Origin: Saprospiraceae bacterium
GTDB lineage: Bacteria > Bacteroidota > Bacteroidia > Chitinophagales > Saprospiraceae
Assembly: GCA_027488935.1 (NCBI GenBank)
Contig: JAIYAP010000068.1
Span: 1-52,989 of the forward strand
Length of the DNA stretch: 52,989 bases
Reading direction: 5' to 3'
A program made the translations under genes and the position numbers. Shown here piece by piece: positions 52,892 to 52,989 of the stretch. The number at the start of each line of letters is the position of its first letter. The first letter of the stretch is position 1. A model generated the notes under the pieces. The model was not told where the DNA came from. It saw only the letters and a list, made by a program, of their open reading frames with translations, and did no database searches.

Positions 52892-52899
52892 TATGTTTG
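52892..52899 (+). promoter_or_regulatory. candidate -7 box for the last, partial gene
   Basis: TATGTTTG fits TAnnTTTG. A short hairpin (ACGGG/CCCGT) lies in the leader before the ATG at 52955. Confidence 0.4.
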
Positions 52900-52954
52900 C
52901 TGTTGGACGGGAAAACGCCCGTAACCTTCATTCTTCCAACCACTTTCTTTTAAC

Positions 52955-52989
52955 ATGATGACTTCCTTTTACAAACAATGCACGCTCAC
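52955..52989 (+). CDS. start of a gene cut by the window edge
   Basis: Two ATG codons (52955, 52958) open a frame MMTSFYKQCTL that runs off the right edge. A -7 box lies about 55 bp upstream. Too little is visible to name it. Confidence 0.35.
   Translation, partial: MMTSFYKQCTL

Noticed and set aside
1-52989. tRNA or rRNA genes
   Set aside because: I saw no cloverleaf or rRNA core sequence on either strand, but I could not run a covariance search.

Overview
The window looks like chromosomal DNA of a member of the phylum Bacteroidota, most likely from the Saprospiraceae/Haliscomenobacter side. This is an inference. It rests on many TAnnTTTG promoter boxes, start codons without Shine-Dalgarno sequences, secreted proteins ending in a type IX secretion (Por) sorting domain, a large lipoprotein-like alpha-2-macroglobulin, and a quinol oxidase (cydAB) with a short loop. 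No rRNA, tRNA, CRISPR array or recognisable insertion sequence was found, although tRNAs could be missed by eye.

Layout. (1) 1-4.4 kb is AT-rich accessory DNA: the end of an unknown gene, a small lipoprotein, a hipBA toxin-antitoxin pair with a visible operator, an orphan MbtH-like protein with a repetitive acidic tail, a broken EF-Tu-domain-III-like gene and an unknown 90-aa protein. (2) 4.4-15.2 kb holds a Tat-exported amine oxidase, a DUF4143 ATPase, a minus-strand run (penicillin-acylase-type hydrolase, DUF92 membrane protein, unknown anchored protein), cydAB, an Rpn-type nuclease and a metallo-beta-lactamase-fold hydrolase. (3) 15.5-23.3 kb carries three RCC1-repeat proteins with T9SS sorting domains (the last two are a tandem duplication that includes the promoter), interrupted by an OmpA/DUF6624 protein and a cytochrome c lipoprotein. 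(4) 23.3-34.3 kb has a copper P-type ATPase, a 2033-aa alpha-2-macroglobulin, a metzincin protease and recF. (5) 34.4-38.7 kb is a small defence-like patch: an AbiEii-type nucleotidyltransferase with a winged-helix partner between two copies of a palindromic repeat, then, after one unrelated SPOR-like gene, an ATPase/TOPRIM (DUF3226) pair. (6) 38.7-53 kb is mostly housekeeping and envelope: hutH, a large exported protein, a YdeI-like protein, an MBOAT acyltransferase, several unknowns, gamma-glutamyltransferase, a DUF2520 dehydrogenase-like protein and purK-purE.

A structural theme runs through the window: at least six long intergenic palindromes (near 3.9, 7.3, 19.3, 31.9, 34.5 and 36.0 kb) built from related units about 10-11 bp long. 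They create many spurious reading frames. The strongest candidates for something new are the ATPase/TOPRIM pair, the repeat-flanked nucleotidyltransferase pair, the tailed MbtH-like protein and the palindrome family itself.
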